NCBI RefSeq assembly: GCF_036898095.1
Contig: NC_090750.1
Coordinates: 86,214,893-86,278,892 of the forward strand
Source: Palaemon carinicauda
Lineage: Eukaryota > Arthropoda > Malacostraca > Decapoda > Palaemonidae
DNA: 64,000 bases
Direction: 5' to 3'
Within the stretch, counting starts at the first letter, position 1. The number at the start of each line of letters is the position of its first letter. This document shows, piece after piece, positions 33,364 through 46,488 of the stretch. The position numbers were made by a program, and so were the translations under genes. Below the pieces are notes generated by a model. The model had not been told where the DNA came from. It did not search any database and saw nothing but the letters and a program-made list of their open reading frames with translations.

Positions 33364-36300
33364 CTTTGCAAATTTTGTGATGTTTTGCAAAATATAATTT
33401 GAAATTTCAACTACCATCAGCCAAAGGATTTGTAGCTATTGAAAGATTTAACACATTATTATTTTTATACTCGTGGTAAAAGTGAAAAAGTTTTTTTTGT
33501 GTTAGATGAAACTCGCTTAGTGTAAACTATACTGTACTTGACAGTTTTGATGTGTCACTGTGGTTTACCTTTCTTTATTTTGTAAATTTAAGCTTAATGT
33601 GTATTGATTCGCTTAATGTAGTGAGCATCACCAAAACTATTCACCAGGTAAACAATTGGAAATCTTGTCTAAGATAACAGATCTACAGTACTTGATATTC
33701 TTATACATTTTATTGTTATTTTTTAGTACTCAAAAAGACATACGAATTTAGATGTATTGATATATTTATACTGTCGTTGAAGTGGAAATTATATTCAGTT
33801 TGAGTTTTGTATTAAATGGCAGGTCATTTTTTCACTTAAATTTTTTATGCATTAATCCTGATATCAAGTTATTGGATAAATATCAGACTGCCTATAAAAT
33901 ATAAGTTTGAATATATGTCACCTATGGGTACTCACCCATGGGCACACACCTATGGGCACACACCTATAGGTATAGCATTGAAAACCCAAATTCTAAATAT
34001 TTATTTTGCTTATGAAAGGCCTTATTGTAACTATCAGTGATTTTGCTAAAACAAAGCCCTGCTTTACTCAGCAAGTGTCTTTGTGTTTATGAATGACTTT
34101 TAAACATTTTGTTTAAAGTTGAAAGCACACAAAGTAAAAATGTCTCTAGAAAAAGATTATTTCTGCTAGCTATCAAAATGTTAAGAAATGAGTTGGCACT
34201 TGTTTAGTAGACTGTGTTGTAGCGTCAAAACACCATTGTTGTTGTAACTGCAAATAGTCAAGGGTTAAAAGAAATAGCCATTGTAGGATATAAACACTAC
34301 GCAGCAATCTTTTTATTTCCATTAATCTGACATTTATAAGATTACTTTTCACTTTTTGTATTCCACGATTCCAGAAAGTTTCTTTGTTCAAACGAAATAC
34401 TCAAGTGAAATTATCATTTTAACTCCTTAAAGATTTCTTTGTCCTTGAAGGGTAGACATTGGTAATTTTCCTTTGATAGCTATGTGACAGAGGGAATGTT
34501 CTCCTTAAAAGAATGCTGTTGGACCTGCTCTTTTCACAAACGAATATGTCTGAACATTGCATGTAAAAATCTTCAACATTGGATTAAGGTCAATATTTTT
34601 TTCTCAGATGTTTTTGAAAGGCCGTGTATCCAGTGTCTGCACTGCTTTTTCCTTTCATTTATTCCAATTTTTTTTTTCTCAATTCTTTAAAGTGGTGTGT
34701 ATATTAGTATTAATATTCTTACCACTCTTTTAGGGTCTTTGCCTAATTATTCTTGAGTTTGTATTCATACTTCGTCTTTGTTGGTCATCTCACCAATAGC
34801 ATCATGTTTACCTTCGCCCCTTCATTATTGATCTGTCTTCTTTTACTTTGATAAAAGGTCTTAAATTGTTGCAGTAATACTGTACAAACATTACAATTTA
34901 TAAATCTCAGGTCTTTCTTTTTTAGTTTTTTTATCAAGCTTCATTTGTTCCCATTCAATAATTCTATGTATTTAATGTGGTAAGTGTGAGCTATTAGTTT
35001 GAGCACGTGATTTACAGTTAAACATTGGAAATTCTTAAGTGAAATATTAATCTGTGGAAGTTTGGTATTTCAGTGCTTACTATTGATTTTGTTTTTAAAG
35101 TAAGTTTGACAGTAATGAACATTTTGATATTTATGTATTTAGGATTGTTCCTATTCTAGGTACACAATCTCTTATCTAAAATTTATAAAAAAATGTCATT
35201 GATATCTGCACATACAATCTTAATGTTTTTAACTTTTTCTTAATATTTTACTTGCTAATAAAAAAGTAAACTTTTAACTACTTTATTATGAAAATGAAAT
35301 GCGATTTCTATGGGGGCTCATTGAAAAAATTGTCTTCCTAATTTAGAATAAGTTTATTGATTGAAACTTACACTATATTATAATCATTTATATAAGCATT
35401 AAAAGGAACTCAGGTGTTGGCCTTCCCAGTATTATGTTGCAGGTGAGGGTTTATTGAATGTCACTAGATGCAAAGAGAATCTCAAATGGGTCAAATAAGA
35501 GGGCCATTTCAGAAGTAAAGCACAGTACAGCATCTGCAAAGAAAGGGCATGACACTAAGGAAATCTAAGGCCTTATGGTTAACACCATTAAAAAGAGGAG
35601 TTATGAATCCCCACAATTGAATGGTTGCCAATTTTCACATGATTTTGGATGGCGGATATTTAACTGTCTGACTGATAATGAAGACTACAGCCATCAATGC
35701 TAGCTCAGCTCCCACAGTTTTGACCAAGTTTTGAGGGTAAGTAAGCAGTCTGTGAGATCGGTAACACAAATTTTCACACCAGAACAGAAGCTAATTAGAG
35801 TAGAGGCATTGGGACACCTTTGAGTCAATTTCAGTGCTTTGAAAACTGATGTTAGGGATATCGATGACCCAGGATGAGATATAGTTCACTTCTTTGGAAG
35901 AAAGATTGAAGACAAGCTATGTAGACAGAATGGTTCGCCACTTCCCAAAAGAATTTAAGTGGCATTTGATAGCAATGTAATGATCTGTGTGTTTTGGCAT
36001 TATGTTTCTTCAGAACAATGCCCCTGTCCAACAGTGCAGGGTAAAATAACTGAGGAGAGACCAACTTTTGCTTTGAATTATTGAATAATGTTGCTTGCTC
36101 CTTAACCTTGCAATTTTGACATGCATGATTATTATTTTGTAAGTAATAATGTAGCTAATAAATCTGGGGAATTTGGATCTCCAGAATACAACCTTCTTTT
36201 GAGAGCAGTGCTTGAACTTCAGTGTACCAGGTACAGTAATTAGAATTTGGGTGAAATTATATTGAAAAAATGCAGGAGCTGTCTTCCTTCTATGGTGCTT

Positions 36301-36910
36301 TATGGGTAAAGCCAAGAAGTTTTTGACTGATCAAGTTTTTACTTACTTGATGTGGAAATAGATTTTCAGTGGAGGAAAATGAATGTTTGCACACATTCTT
36401 CTGAACTTAAACTATCTGGTTTTATGGGAGTTCAACTATGTCTTTTCAATTTTCAGTTTCATTCAAAAACAAATCTTTTGGACAAGAAGTTTAGATGTGA
36501 TTTATTAGTCGTATATGTATTTTATTTAAAGTCACTAAACAGTATTCATGTTTAATTATTGGTGTTTCAAGAGATGTCAAAAAATAAAATGACTTAGATG
36601 TTATTTTCTTATTTTTTAGGAAAATAATCTTACACTTTGCCAATCAGAGGGGGAATATGTTTAGAAAACACATGATTGTGTATCTCTTATATGTTGTTAA
36701 TGTGTATCACACTTTTTCTATGTATTCATCTTGTTAATTTAATCTGAGATAAGCAGTGATTTCTCATACATAGTTATGCTGAGTTAGAAAAATTATTCAT
36801 GCATCATAAGTCTATCAGTACACAGTACTACTGTATAGGGGTATCATGCTCTTTATTGGCATCAATATAATGTAAAAATACTTGAAGTAAATCTGTGAAT
36901 AAAACATGGA
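33364..36910 (+). other. LRRC57 3' untranslated and downstream sequence
   Basis: AT-rich with no further coding signal. Candidate polyadenylation signals are ATTAAA at 33811-33816, AATAAA at 35257-35262 and AATAAA near 36899. The true 3' end cannot be fixed from sequence alone. Confidence 0.45.
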
Positions 36911-37541
36911 ACTCGGGTCTTAAAGTGGGTTGATTGATAGTTTTAAAAACAATATTAATTGAGTATCTAACGATTGTGTATGAAGCAAACCGTGTTATAC
37001 TAGGACATCATTTTGCAATCCAAAAAATTCCTAAGTGAAATCTGCAAAGTTCCAATGATTATAGGTAAGGGATTGTGTATGGTACATGTATTGAAGAGGA
37101 TTTATTTTAATTTTCAGACTACTTTGTACATATATTTATTGTGTAAATTTTTACCTTTGCTGTATATGTGTATTTTGATTATAATGCCCACAAAATACCC
37201 TTTATATTCCTGCCATAGCCTTAATCATGAACTAGGCTTGAAGTAATGCAATGTGCAATTCCATGTTATAAAGTCTTTAGAAAATATAGCAAGTAAATGG
37301 AGAGGTAATTTGTAATTTTGACATCAGTTAAAAGGCAAAATTGATTGTATCAGCTTTAAAATGTTCCTAATAGAAGATTTGTCTTGTCTTGCTTAAAAGA
37401 AATTGCGTTTTGAGAGTCAATTAAGTATAGTTCATAAACTTGTGATAATTTGATGTTTAAAAATTTGCCTTGCTACTTATGTTGCAGTGCCTCAACAAGG
37501 TAATATTAAGTTTGTATTATTTCCAATTGCATTTTAATGTA

Positions 37542-37544
37542 TTA

Positions 37545-37611
<67 letters not shown>
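37542..37611. repeat. (TTA)n microsatellite
   Basis: About 23 uninterrupted TTA units. Confidence 0.95.
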
Positions 37612-37869
37612 TGTAATTTCTATTATTGTTTCTGTTTGTATTCATCTTTAGAATTTTTTTATTATAAAGTTTTTTGTTTGTCAAATAACACAAACCTTTG
37701 TCTTACTAGAGTCATTACTTTAGTACGTGGCCATATTAACCTAATGTCTTATACAAGAGAAAGTGACTTTCTTGGATTTCAGGAAAATTAGAAATACTGG
37801 TCAAGGGAATTGTCACCCTGCTTTTTTCTTTATAGGTGATCATAGCTCTATATTTCAATTGGTAATTAT

Positions 37870-38000
37870 TTTTCTTGTAGTTTCCTTATTTCATTTCCTC
37901 ACTTTGCTATTTTCCATGTTGGAGCCCTTGGGCTTATAGCATTCGGCTTTTCTAACTAGGGTTGTAGCTTAGCAAGTAATAATGATAATAATAATACATT
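37870..38000 (+). repeat. Retroelement 3' end, copy 2
   Basis: Matches the end of 52855-53556: TTTCCTCACTTTGCTATTTT, CCCTTGGGCTTATAGCATTC, AACTAGGGTTGTAGCTTAGC, then TAATAATGATAATAATAAT. This is a 5'-truncated copy ending in the AAT tail. Confidence 0.75.
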
Positions 38001-39305
38001 TTGCAAGATCAGTGAGAGACCTTGCACTGTTAGTCAGTGGTTATTACTCTATAAAGTTGCACCAACTTTATGGCCTTCTACAATTACTCTGTTCCCACTT
38101 TTAACTTTTGATAGTGTTTTGTAGTGCAACTCCGAGGTTTTCTCCCCAGTTGTACCTGGTCACTGACTAGCTTCCCGTAAGTGAAATAATAGTGAAAGTT
38201 AAAGCAGGCCATAGCATAGCGAGTGACGGGCTATAAAACTGAGAGAACAGTGAATCAGTTGTGTTGAAAATGAACTACATGTCTGTCCAGAATTCCTGCT
38301 AAAGGAATGGCAAAAAATATGTGAGCTAAGGTCTTCTTTTAGACTATGATTCCATGAAAAAAATGATCATTAAAAGATTCTCTTTCATACCCTAATGAAA
38401 CTTTCCATGGCTTTTTTTTTTCTTTTGCTGCCCCATCTAGTTAAGAAGAAGGGATGTTGGGTACATATATGATATCATCCAATGTCTTGACAACTGGACA
38501 TCTGAGATTGTTGTTTGTTAGTACTGTATATGACTGGCTCACAGGTAATTCATATAGTTTGTCATTACAGTAGGTGAAGGTGGAAACCAAAAGCACTGCT
38601 GTGGACAATAACCTCATGAGTGGCTCATAAAAGGATTCATGAGACTAGAGTAATAACAAGATACTAAGTAATGTAGTCTCTGGTGATTAAATCTCTAATG
38701 AGGCCTTCAGATTATCTGTAGCCTTAATGTTGATGGTAGGTTTAAACTGTCAAGAGCTTCATGAGAGGTTATTTAGAATTGCTGTGTACTGTAGTTCAGG
38801 ATGACATATGTGAAGCTTACCTGTATAGGGATTGTAGCAGAAATGAGGAAAGGAAATGATCGCCTTTTTTGGAGGAATACAATTTATCGGACAGAGTTCA
38901 CACTATTAATTTCACTGAATTTTACCAAGTCCATACTTATCTAGCTCTGTTATTTGTCCTTGAACTCTTGACTTTAATTTAAAGTGATAAATTTACAGCT
39001 GATATTCTCCAAAGTTGTCTTTATAGACAGTACTAAAAAAAAGTGACCTGCAAGAAAAACTCCATATAATAAGGCCAGGTAATTTCACTGATGATAAATG
39101 ACCATGTATATAAAATGAAATATCTTGAAGTGTGGCATAAAAATACTGTATAAGTTGGCTTTGTATAGCAAATCAAGGATAACATTTTGAAGTAGATGAT
39201 TCCTTCATGTGGAAGGAATAACTGTGATGAGTGCATATCTAAGGAAGAAAGGGAAAAGGAAATAAGTGCCAAATATAGCCAAAAATAAAGCCTACTACTT
39301 TTTTT

Positions 39306-39605
39306 AGTTGTAAGATGAGTCCCTGTCTAGCATTCTGCTGGACGGGAGATCAAGCCCCGCTCAAGCTCGATAGATTTTTGTAGTGTCTACAACCTCACCA
39401 TCCTTGTGTTTTAACTATGGGGGTTTTGGAGGATCCTATAGGTCTACCTGCTAAGTCATCAGCAACCATTGCCTGACCCTTCCTGATCCTAGCTTGGGTG
39501 TAGAGATGGCTTGGGTACTTATCATATGGATATACAGTATGGTCAGTCTCTGGGGCTTTGTCACTGTCCTTTGCCTCTGCCATTCATGAGTAGCCTTTAA
39601 ACCTT
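39306..39605 (+). repeat. tRNA-derived SINE
   Basis: The head (about 39306-39375) has a tRNA-like 3' half with a degenerate B-box region (GAGATCAAGCCCCGCTCAAG). The body carries blocks such as CACCATCCTTGTG, TAGGTCTACCTGCTAAGTCA, GCAACCATTGCCTGACCCTT and CTTGGGTGTAGAGATGGCTT. These match my recollection of a widespread decapod SINE. A 62-codon open frame on the opposite strand is incidental. Confidence 0.7.
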
Positions 39606-40556
39606 TGAAGATTTTGAGCCCATAAACTGGATAGTAGAGATATACCCCCTTGAGGAATATTCCTTACTTGTTAAAATACAAAGTCTTTTTCTTTTCTTAT
39701 GGAAAAAAGGTTAATTTGACATGCATTTCATTTTCTGGAGAAATTCCTCTAGTAAAACAATGGTTTGTGTCTCATGCATGAGCAGTTTCAGTGTTCCTGA
39801 ATTTTCTCTTTGTACAGAATTGTTTTGAATGTTGGTTACAAAGCTTTTGCTTATCAAAGCTTTTGCTTATCATCATATAACCTTTTTTAACCAGTGTATT
39901 ATATAAAATTTATTGAGAACCATATTGAATAAGAGAGAACAGTTCGTAGTGTAAGACTGGAGAATAGCAAAAGTACACATTCTTAAAGGCATGTGCCATT
40001 CTAGCTTTTGCCAAGAATATGAGTACAGTATTGTACTTTGGTGGTTGAATAGATGCGTAATATACTAAAGTTAATGGGCTCATTAGAATCATGGTTCAAA
40101 CTGGATATCAGTTTTGGATGAATAAGGGATAGAGTTGTTATTCAGCTAAGAGTATAATGAGTATAATGGTGTTGTTTTGTAAGGATTAAAGAAAATTCAG
40201 CTTTGTAAATAAAGAAAATATTGGAAAAATTACTTGAATTAGCTTGTCTCTTATATGTCCTCAAGACAAAAAGGTGAAATGTTAAATTGACAGGTAAGGG
40301 GCTCCTTGCCATCGCTCCCACCTGTTGCTTAACTGCTTGTTGAACAATTCAACGGCCGTCCAGCTTTGTGCTGAAAACATACTCCCTACCTAGAGGACAC
40401 AGGTTTGTATAGCTAGGAAAAATACAAATTACATTAAAAAATTTTAATATGTTTGTTCATAATGTGTACTATCTTTAGTTTTTTTATATATGGATATCTA
40501 TGATAAATACTGATAATTAAACTACCTTTCTCACACAAACATGTTGGTATAAGGTA
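39606..40556. other. Intergenic sequence before copy C
   Basis: No gene recognised. Positions about 40290-40440 have CACCTGTTG, CGGCCGTCCAGCTTTG and GGTTTGTATAGCTAGG motifs that loosely resemble the repeat at 130-290 and the foldback at 575-840. Confidence 0.4.
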
Positions 40557-40573
40557 TATTTTTCAATATTAAT

Positions 40574-40736
40574 CTTACCCGATGATCATGTAGCTGTCAA
40601 CTCTGTTGCCCGACAGAAATCTACGGTCGGGATACGCCAGCGATCGCTATACAGGTGGGGGTGTACACAACAGCGCCATCTGTGGTCAGGTACTCCAGTA
40701 CAGTACTTCTTGTCAACACCACCTCAATTTTTCCTC
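40574..40736. repeat. Copy C left inverted terminal repeat
   Basis: 163 bp, complementary to 47010-47168. By eye the two differ only by a 5-bp duplication here (CCAGTACAGTACTT versus CCAGTACTT) and one T in a homopolymer. Confidence 0.88.
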
Positions 40737-40929
40737 TGTCGTGCCACCGGCTAGACCTACTTGGATACGCTGTTGATTCTGGAGTTATTGTTCACGATTT
40801 GGTGATGTATTTGCTCTAGAGTTTAGCCTTCGCTATTCAGGAAGCTTTATCATTAGCTTAGCAAGTTTTTGGAATTAATTTGATTTAATTTTGGTGACGA
40901 GGAGAGTATGAACTCTCTTTCACTTTTAA

Positions 40930-41903
40930 ATGGCCGACCCTTCCCTTAGACGGAAGTGTTGGTGTCGAAGAGAGTATAGACTCTCTTTCTTTATTTTGCT
41001 TAACAAAGTTATAGATTTATTTTATATCTCTCCGCCTTTTACAGGCCTCTTCGATTAACTTCCTTTTATTATAAACTTATTAAAATTAATTTTTATGTTT
41101 GTTTATATGCGACCTTTCCTAATAGTAGGCGGTCTTTTCTTGGAACCGAAGTTAATTAACATTGAGCCCGTCATATCGTTTTTACCTGTTAAGATTTTAT
41201 GCTATTTTATGTTTTTGAAAGAATTTCTTTGATAGTCTCGTACTGTTTTCAAAGTTGAACTAACGTTTTGTTTTGTCTCCGCAGTTGTTGACGTTCAGAA
41301 CGTTCAACTTGCGCTCTATCGTTACGATAGAGAGAGAGTATTCACGGTTTCACGTTGCAGTAAGAGTAAACCGATTCTAGCGTTTTGTTCATTCTTTCTT
41401 AGCTTAAATGGTTTTAATTCTAATAAAGGAACTTTTTATTTGGGAAATCTTTCAGTTTTTTTCCTTTAACAATAATATGTTTTAACGATATATATAATTG
41501 GGCTCATCTCTCAGGTTCTAAGTCAAGAGAGAGAGAGAGAGAGATAGAGACGGAGGGAGAGAGAGGAGGATAAACGTTTCGTTCAAGCGGGTAACGTTGT
41601 TATCGTTTTTGCTCTTCTCCCTAGTCTCTTTAGGGGAAGAAGGTAAACGTTTCTAGAGTTTTATTCTTGTTCCCAGGCTTTATGCGGTGAGAGATTTTAA
41701 ACGTAGTTTATTTGATCTAGTGTTTAGTCTCTTTTCCAGCCACTGAATTTTTTATCTTTCATTATGTTTTTCTGTTACATTGTAATACTGTTTTCGCAAT
41801 TACTAACTTTTAATGAAGGATAGAATTGCGTGTTTCAGGTACAAACCACTTAAAGTTTCGAGTTCAGTGAAATAAGTGCAAACAGAAATTCAAAAGTGAT
41901 AAA
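40930..41903 (+). other. Copy C ORF1 start followed by unrelated sequence
   Basis: ATGGCCGACCCTTCC at 40930 matches the ORF1 start of copy B, but similarity then stops until about 41904. The intervening 0.95 kb is AT-rich and non-coding. It has two GAGAGTAT(G)A-ACTCTCTTTC palindromic blocks (about 40902-40920 and 40970-41000) and a GA tract at 41528-41560. It could be an insertion or an alternative leader of this subfamily. Confidence 0.55.
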
Positions 41904-44160
41904 GTGATAAGCGCAAAGTGTTACAGTGTTGCGTTCGAGGGTTCGTCTGTTCGTGCCAGTTGTTCGCCAAGTCTGGGACCTCTTACAAGCTCCCAAGCCC
42001 AGGGGAGAAGTAACGTCGAAGGACTTATGGGTTCATCAGGCCTTGATCGACGAACAGACGTTTCCCTCCGTGGTTTCGGGTGTACCCACTCACGTAGCCG
42101 ACGTGATCACCCCACCCACACAAAGACGAGAGAGCCCATTTATTCCTCGTCTGCGGAAGAGGTTTCTCGCAGAAACCATGGACCAAATCTTGCAGCTTTT
42201 AAGTGCAAGTCGGTCCCTTCCGCGCAAGTCCAACTCCTAGGTGTAGCCATTAGCACTGGGTCAGTTCGGACTTGCTGCAGTACGACAACTGCACACCGCC
42301 CAGAGAGGCAAGGTGGTACCGCAACAGGCAGTAACTCCGTCTGTTGCCGCACCAGCTGTTTTAGACCCTCAGTCTCAACGGACAGTAGCTCCGTTTGTTG
42401 TTGTCTTTCATAGACCCTAGTGGTCCATGCTGCAGACTATACAGTCTCAGCTTGCTCCTTCATACAGGAGTATCATGCTGGAAGGTTGACAATGTAGCCT
42501 GTTAACCTACAACCCGCCGAGGTTGTACGCTCAGCAGATACTGCGGCTGCCTGCTCCCACCCTCCACCTGTGAGAGCTCCACCTCCGATGCGCAGTCCAC
42601 CCTGCCAGACGCATGTTCTTGCTGCGCCTCCTGCTTTCATGCGTGAGTTGCCGCATCGGGAGTTGCCGGGTTCCAGCACTATGAGGCAACCTCCTCAACC
42701 CATGAGGCAGGAGCCTCATGCTATGCGGCAACCTCCTCTACCCATGAGGCAGGAGCCTCATGCTATGAGGAGCCTCAGGCTATGCGGCATCCTCCTCAAA
42801 CCATGAGGCAGGAGCCTCATGCTATGCGGCAACCTCCTCTACCCATGAGGCAGGAGCCTCATGCTATGCGGCATCCTCCTCAAACCATGAGGCAGGAGCC
42901 TCATGCTATGCGGCATCCTCCTCAACCCATGAGGCAGGAGCCTCATGCTATGAGGAGCCTCATGCTATGCGGCATCCTCCTCAACCCATGAGGCAGGAGC
43001 CTCATGCTATGAGGAGCCTCATGCTATGCGGCATCCTCCTCAACCCATGAGGCAGGAGCCTCATGCTATGCGGCAACCTCCTCTACCCATGAGGCAGGAG
43101 CCTCATGCTATGCGGCATCCTCCTCAACCCATGAGGCAGGAGCCTCATGCTATGCGGCATCCTCCTCAACCCATGAGGCAGGAGCCTCATGCTATGAGGA
43201 GCCTCATGCTATGCGGCATCCTCCTCAAACCATGAGGCAGGAGCCTCATGCTATGCGGCATCCTCCTCAAACCATGAGGCAGGAGCCTCATGCTATGCGG
43301 CAACCTCCTCAACCCATGAGGCAGGAGCCTCATACTATGCGGCATCCTCCTCAACCCATGCGGCAGCTTCATACCATGCAGCATGAGCCTCATCCCATGC
43401 AACATAAGCCTCATCCCATGCAGCATAAGCCGCATGCCATGCAACATGCTCTGCATACCTTACAGCATGCTCTACATACAGCATACTCTGCATACCTTAC
43501 AGCATGCTCTGCATACCTTACAGCATGTGCATACCTTACAGCATGCTCTGCATACCTTACCGCATGCTCCTCAGTCACACATCTTTGGTTGTTGCCAACT
43601 CACAAGACTGTCAAGCAGTTTCATAACGTTGCCTTCTGGTCTGCTGCTTTTGCACCAGTGAAACCCTCACTGAGAGAACTTAGCTTTTCTCGGATATGGT
43701 TCCTGTAGATGAGAAAGTGCTATTCTCCCTCCTTCTGATATTCCCTTGAGGACTCTGTCATTTGGAGAGGAGCCTTAAGCTGCTTAGCCTCCTATGGACT
43801 TTTATTTAAGCATAACATGCATCCAGGGAGGGTAATGGTTCCGCTTCAGTCGCTAACCCCGTCTGTTGCCACACCTGCTCCCATAGACCTTGAGCTTTGT
43901 TGCAAGACATGCAGTCCAAGCTTAGTCCTTGTTAGAGGATTTTTTGTTTACGGAGTCAGTGTGTCACTGGGAAGACGTTCAACAACCAGCAGAAGTGACT
44001 TGTTGTGACGCAGTGCGGCAACCTCAGCAACCCGATAAGGAGTTGTCTGTACGACCCAGACAGTCTAGACAGTTTCGGGTTGTCGCTGTACTTCCTCGCT
44101 TCCCCATGGTTGACAGTTCACAGACTGTGCAGCAGTACCATGATCTTGTGTCCGGCTCCG
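41904..44160 (+). pseudogene. Copy C ORF1 remnant
   Basis: Homology to copy B ORF1 resumes with blocks equivalent to VRACRPPSPGPLASSQAQGR and SSAEEVSRR, broken by frameshifts. From about 42660 the frame becomes a Met-Arg-Gln-Glu-Pro-His-Ala repeat, then a Met-Gln-His-rich tail to about 43560. The ORF1 C-terminal conserved block is missing. Confidence 0.75.
42676..43375 (+). repeat. 42-bp coding minisatellite in copy C
   Basis: Units of 42 bp encode MRQEPHAMRHPPQP or MRQEPHAMRQPPLP. Some units carry an extra GAGGAGCCTCATGCTATGCG-type insertion that shifts the frame and ends the open frames at 42806, 42991 and 43235. Copies A and B lack the array, although both are Pro/Gln-rich there. Confidence 0.88.
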
Positions 44161-45600
44161 TCAGACGACTGGCTTTTAAGAGCTCCCACAAGTCGTCGCT
44201 GTCTGGAGATTCTCAGATGGACTATGGATCTGACCAAGGAACTGGGCCTCCTGGTCAATTTTGAGGAGTCCCAGCTCGTCCCATCCCAGACCATTGTCTA
44301 CCTGGGTATGGATCTTCAGAGTCGAGCTTTTCGGGCTTTTCCGTCGGCCCCAAGGATCTACCAAGCCCTAGAATGCATCCAGAGCATGCTGAGAAGGAAC
44401 CGATGCTCAGTCAGGTAGTGGATGAGTCTAACAGGGACACTTTCATCGCTGGCCCTGTTCATCGAGTTAGGGAGACTCCACCTCCACCTTCAGTATCATC
44501 TAGCTGCTCACTGGATAAAGGACATGACGCTAGAGACGGTCTCAGTTCCTGTTTCCGAAGAGAGGAGGTCTACTCTCACGTGGTGAAAGAACAGCTTTCT
44601 TCTCAAGGAAGTCTACCTTTGGCTGTTCAGAAACCCGACCGCCGTCTCTTCTCGGACGCATCAGACACGGGCTGGGGTGCGACTTTGGACGGACAGGAAT
44701 GCTCGGGAACATGGAATCAGGAGCAAAGGACACTTCACATCAATTGCAAGGAGCTGTTGGCGGTTCATCTGGCCTTGATAAACTTCAAGTCCCTCCAGCT
44801 TAACAAGGTGGTGGAGGTGGACTCTGACAACACCACAGCCTTGGCTTACATCTCCAAGCAGGGAGGGACTCATTCGTGGAAGTTGTTCTAGATCGCAAGG
44901 GACCTCCTCATCTGGTCAAAAGATCGAAAGCTCACGCTGGTAACGAGGTTCATTCAGGACGATATGAATGTCATGGCAGATCGCCTCAGCCGGAAGGGTC
45001 AGGTCATCCCCACAGAGTGGACCCTTCACAAGAATGTTTGCAGCAGACTTTGGGCCCTGTGGGGTCAGCCAACCATAGATCTGTTCGCTACCTCGATAAC
45101 CTAGAGGCTCCCGTTGTATTGTTCTCCGATTCCAGACCCAGCAGCAGTTCACGTGGATGCTTTTCTGCTGGATTGGTCCCATCTCGACCTGTATGCATTC
45201 CCGCCGTTCAAGATTGTCAACAGGGTACTTCAGAAGTTCGCCTCTCGCAAAGGGACACGGCTGACGTTGGTTGGCTCCGCTCTGGCCCGCGAGAGAATGG
45301 TTCATAGAGGTACTGCAATGGCTGGTCGACATTCCCAGGACTCTTCCTCTAGGAGTGGACCTTCTACGTCAACCTCACGTAAAGAAGGTACACCCAAACC
45401 TCCACGCTCTTCGTCTGACTGCCTTCAGACTTTCGAAAGACTCTCAAGAGCTAGGGGCTTTTCGAAGGAGGCAGCCAGAGCGATTGCCAGAGCAAGGAGG
45501 ACATCCACTCTCAGAGTCTATCAGTCTAAAGGGGAAGTCTTCCGAAGCTGGTACAAGGCCAATGCAGTTTCCTCAACCAGTACCACTGTAACCCAGATTG
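44161..45600 (+). pseudogene. Copy C ORF2 remnant (RT core deleted, RNase H and MT-like left)
   Basis: The remnant starts at the end of the RT active-site motif (DDWLLRAPTSRRCLE) and continues to YLGMDLQSRAFRAFPSAP. A stretch of RNase H is open (LFSDASDTGWGATL, NCKELLAVHLAL, DSDNTTALAYISKQGG). Frameshifts and stops follow, for example a TAG at about 45101. Methyltransferase-like pieces (DAFLLDWSHLDLYAFPPFKI) remain. About 1.7 kb relative to copy B is deleted, including most of RT. Confidence 0.85.
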
Positions 45601-46488
45601 CTGACTTCCTGTTACATCTAAGGAACGTAAGATCCCTTTCAGCTCCTACGATCAAGGGTTACAGAAGTATGTTGGCAGCGGTTTTCCGCCACAGAGGCTT
45701 GGATCTTTCCACCAACAAAGATCTACAGGACCTCCTTAGGTCTTTTGAGACCTCAAAGGAACGTCGGTTGTCCACTCCAGGCTGGAATCTAGACGTGGTC
45801 CTAAGGTTCCTTATGTCATCAAGATTTGAACCTCTCCAATCAGCCTCTTTTAAGGACCTCACATTAAAAACTCTTTTCCTCGTGTGCTTGACAACAGCTA
45901 AAAGAGTAAGTGAGATCCACGCCTTCAGCAGGAACATAGTTTTCACATCTGAAACGGCTACATGTTCCTTGCAGCTCGGTTTTTTGCTAAAACGAGCTTC
46001 CTTCACGTCCTTGGCCTAAGTCGTTCGAGATCCCAAGCCTGTCCAACTTGGTGGGGAACGAACTGGAGAGAGTACTTTGCCCAGTTAGAGCTCTTAGGTA
46101 CTATCTAAAAAGGTCATAACCTTTACGAGGACAATCAGAAGCCTTATGGTGTGCTATCAAGAAGCCTTCTCTTCCAAGGTCTAAGAACTCAGTTTCTTAC
46201 TAATTCAGGCTTCTGATTAGGGAAGCACATCCTCATCTGAAGGAAGAAGACCTTGCTTTGCTGAAGGTAAGGACACATGAAGTGAGAGCTGTGGCTACTT
46301 CAGTGGCCTTCAAACAGAACCGTTCTCTGCAGAGTGTTATGGATGCAACCTATTGGAGAAGCAAGTCAGTGTTCGCATCATTCTATCTCAAAGATGTCCA
46401 GTCTCTTTACGAGAACTGCTACACCCTGGGACCATTCGTAGCAACGAATGCAGTAGTAGGCGGGGGCTCAGCCACTACATTCCCATAA
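45017..46488 (+). pseudogene. Copy C ORF3 remnant (tyrosine recombinase)
   Basis: Recombinase homology runs from MDPSQECLQQTL to the end (VQSLYENCYTLGPFVATNAV). It is broken by a frameshift near 45270, another near 45985 (after TATCSLQLGF) and in-frame stops near 46119 and 46201. The catalytic motifs are recognisable (TAKRVSEIHAF, THEVRAVATS, TYWRSK, ASFYLKDV) but not in one frame. The C-terminal tail lost from copy B is present here. Confidence 0.88.

Larger units (their letters stand above)
36911..39305. other. Intergenic, simple repeats and a retroelement end
   Basis: No gene recognised. It contains a TTA microsatellite (37542-37611) and the (AAT)-tailed retroelement end at 37870-38000. 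The rest is unassigned AT-rich sequence. Confidence 0.55.

Noticed and set aside
39306..39375. A possible tRNA gene
   Set aside because: Only a B-box-like region and part of a tRNA 3' half are present, and it leads directly into the SINE body.
39395..39583. A 62-codon minus-strand open frame
   Set aside because: It lies inside the SINE; such frames recur with the repeat and are not genes.
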